DNA of 64,000 nucleotides from Faecalibacterium taiwanense (GTDB lineage: Bacteria > Bacillota > Clostridia > Oscillospirales > Ruminococcaceae): positions 2,852,001 through 2,916,000 of the forward strand of contig NZ_CP155552.1 of the NCBI RefSeq assembly GCF_036632915.2, read 5' to 3'. The notes beneath the pieces were generated by a model. The model worked only from the letters and a program-made list of their open reading frames with translations. It did no database searches and was not told where the DNA came from. The position numbers were made by a program, and so were the translations under genes. This document shows positions 62,537 to 64,000 of this stretch, piece after piece (the first letter of the stretch is position 1; every line of letters starts with the position of its first letter).

Positions 62537-62788
62537 ATGGTATTGCGTATGGAACAACAGCCAAATAAAATCCAGCCTATGTTGCTATCGGCACTTGCCC
62601 AATTGAGCGCCTGCCTGATCGTCTGGAATTTTCATATTCCAAATCCAAATATCGTGCTTTTTGTTGTTCTTTCTGCTGTGCTCGTGAAATACGGCTATGC
62701 AGCAGGAATCGTAAGCGGCCTCATTGCATTCCTATACTCCGCGTTTTTCTTTTCTACCGACCACAGCTTTTTCTTTACACCTCTTTGA
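62537..62788 (+). CDS. N-terminal membrane part of a diguanylate cyclase-type protein (frameshifted)
   Basis: 83 codons with three to four short hydrophobic helices (LLSALAQLSACLIVWNF, IVLFVVLSAVLVKYGYAAG). The frame ends at TGA after FFFTPL; one missing T at 62774-62776 would join it to the following frame (YTSLNLHKLIVIGLGIAA), which continues the membrane region. Ribosome site weak; the start could also be 62549. Confidence 0.65.
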   Translation: MVLRMEQQPNKIQPMLLSALAQLSACLIVWNFHIPNPNIVLFVVLSAVLVKYGYAAGIVSGLIAFLYSAFFFSTDHSFFFTPL

Positions 62789-64000
62789 ACCTTCATAAGC
62801 TCATTGTGATCGGCCTTGGTATTGCTGCGAACATTCTGCTGATCGGTCGCCTGCCAAGGCAGGTCGAGCGCTCTAGCATGGAAAAGGCGCAGGCCGAAGC
62901 CGAGGAAAAGCTTCAGGAAACAACAGAGAGCTACCGTGCAAAACTTTACCACGATGTCTTGACTGGCGCATACAACCGCCGCTATTATGAAGATATCGCA
63001 TCCCGTATCGTCGGCCCTGCAGGCATCGCGCTGATGGATGTGGACGATTTCAAAATCTGCAACGACACCTATGGACATTACGCCGGAGATATGGCACTGG
63101 AAACTGCGGCAAATGCCATCCGCTCCTGCATCCGAAACGCCGACCTGCTCATCCGCTACGGCGGGGATGAATTTCTGCTGGTGCTGCCCGGCATTCCGAG
63201 CGACATCCTGCAAGCCAAGCTGGAGCAGATCAGAGCCGCCGTGCAGCAGGCTGCTGTACCCGGCTATTCGCATTTTCGCCTCTCACTGAGCATCGGCGGA
63301 ACGATGCAGGCCATCACCGACCCGATGGAGAATGCGGTCCGCCGGGCAGACCGGCTGATGTATCAGGCAAAGGGCAGCAAGCGTTCGGTCGTGGTTGAAC
63401 TCCCCGAAAACGCACTGACCGCACAGGAAGAACTGGTGGAGGAGAAGCCGCAGATCCTTCTTGTGGACGACTCTGAAATGAACCGCCTCATCCTGACCGA
63501 GATTCTGCAAGGCGACTACCGTATTCTGGAAGCAAAAGATGGCCGGGAATGTATGGATGCCTTGCAGGCTGAAGCCGGGAATCTTGTGCTAGTGTTGCTG
63601 GACATCAATATGCCGGTCATGGACGGTTTCGAGGTACTCAAGGCTATGAACGCCAACCACACCATCGAGGACATCCCGGTCATCATGATCTCCAGTGATG
63701 ACTCTGACGCTGCAATTCGGAAGTCCTATGAACTAGGCGCAAGTGATTATGTCAATCGACCTTTCGATGCTCGTATCGTCTACCGCCGCGTGACCAACAC
63801 CATCAAGCTGTACGCCAAGCAGCGGCGGCTGGTGCAGATGGTGTCAGACCAGATCCGCGCTCGTGAAAATAATACGGATATGCTGGTGGGTGTACTGAGC
63901 CATATCGTAGAGTTCCGCAACGGCGAAAGCGGTGCTCATGTGCGGCATATCCGTATCATTACAGAAATGCTGCTCCACCGTCTATTGGAGATCAGCAGCA
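62785..64000 (+). CDS. GGDEF-REC-HD-type c-di-GMP signalling protein, cut by window edge
   Basis: Open to the right edge. Last membrane helix (LIVIGLGIAANILLI), GGDEF domain with AYNRRYY, RYGGDEF and an upstream RNAD I-site, then a receiver (ILLVDDSEMNRL, Asp in LLDINMPVMDG), then the start of an HD-type domain (VEFRNGESGAHVRHI). The intact GGDEF and I-site predict product-inhibited diguanylate cyclase activity; the HD part could be a phosphodiesterase. First residues belong to the frame upstream. Confidence 0.85.
   Translation, partial: MNLHKLIVIGLGIAANILLIGRLPRQVERSSMEKAQAEAEEKLQETTESYRAKLYHDVLTGAYNRRYYEDIASRIVGPAGIALMDVDDFKICNDTYGHYAGDMALETAANAIRSCIRNADLLIRYGGDEFLLVLPGIPSDILQAKLEQIRAAVQQAAVPGYSHFRLSLSIGGTMQAITDPMENAVRRADRLMYQAKGSKRSVVVELPENALTAQEELVEEKPQILLVDDSEMNRLILTEILQGDYRILEAKDGRECMDALQAEAGNLVLVLLDINMPVMDGFEVLKAMNANHTIEDIPVIMISSDDSDAAIRKSYELGASDYVNRPFDARIVYRRVTNTIKLYAKQRRLVQMVSDQIRARENNTDMLVGVLSHIVEFRNGESGAHVRHIRIITEMLLHRLLEISS

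Overview
The 16S gene on the minus strand carries the V3-V4 sequence I associate with Faecalibacterium (Oscillospiraceae/Ruminococcaceae). GC-rich codons, glgB-C-D-A glycogen genes, NrdD/NrdG anaerobic ribonucleotide reductase and several lipoproteins fit a strictly anaerobic gut Firmicute of the F. prausnitzii group. Assignment to the genus is confident; the species is not settled here. LAYOUT. 1-9.8 kb: a cardiolipin synthase cut by the left edge, uridine kinase, then a complete F1Fo ATP synthase operon on the minus strand behind a near-consensus promoter. Its c subunit carries a two-carboxylate ion-site pattern. 10-16.5 kb: the glycogen operon glgB-glgC-glgD-glgA, where the branching enzyme ends in a Lys/Ala/Pro-rich tail of about 100 residues. 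16.6-18.1 kb: a secreted G5/3D-domain wall protein behind a long structured leader. 18.4-21.4 kb: an orphan phage tail-fibre and lysis cassette. 21.7-26.2 kb: lepA, alr and a TtcA-like gene with a membrane protein. 26.3-28.2 kb: rplM-rpsI and a lipoprotein. 28.2-33.7 kb: a 16S-23S-5S rRNA operon (minus strand) with two promoters. 33.8-48.1 kb: nrdD-nrdG with a putative NrdR site, recQ, a GT2 glycosyltransferase, an antiporter remnant, an AbrB-type regulator, a lipase-like hydrolase, a polysaccharide flippase, a DUF45 metallopeptidase, an EamA transporter, lipoproteins and a GHL10 hydrolase. From 48.2 kb the window is accessory DNA: a 5' half of a tRNA(CAT) gene, a complete second tRNA(CAT), a tyrosine integrase, a small excisionase-like protein, a MazF-like toxin, ParB-like proteins, a structured leader with attenuator, XRE regulators and a Y-family polymerase with a broken yolD-like partner. 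From 57.9 kb to the right edge lies a sensory system: a solute-binding lipoprotein fused to a 5'-nucleotidase-type C-terminal domain, a membrane hybrid histidine kinase, and a GGDEF-REC-HD protein. HOW IT WORKS TOGETHER. The first 48 kb reads as housekeeping chromosome (energy conversion, carbon storage, envelope, translation) with one isolated phage-derived cassette. The last 16 kb reads as a mobile element plus a signalling cluster. Five single-base frame breaks, four of them at or next to short homopolymers, all fall between 52.0 and 62.8 kb and none in the first 50 kb. That is either real decay of accessory DNA or sequence error, and it affects how every protein there should be read.
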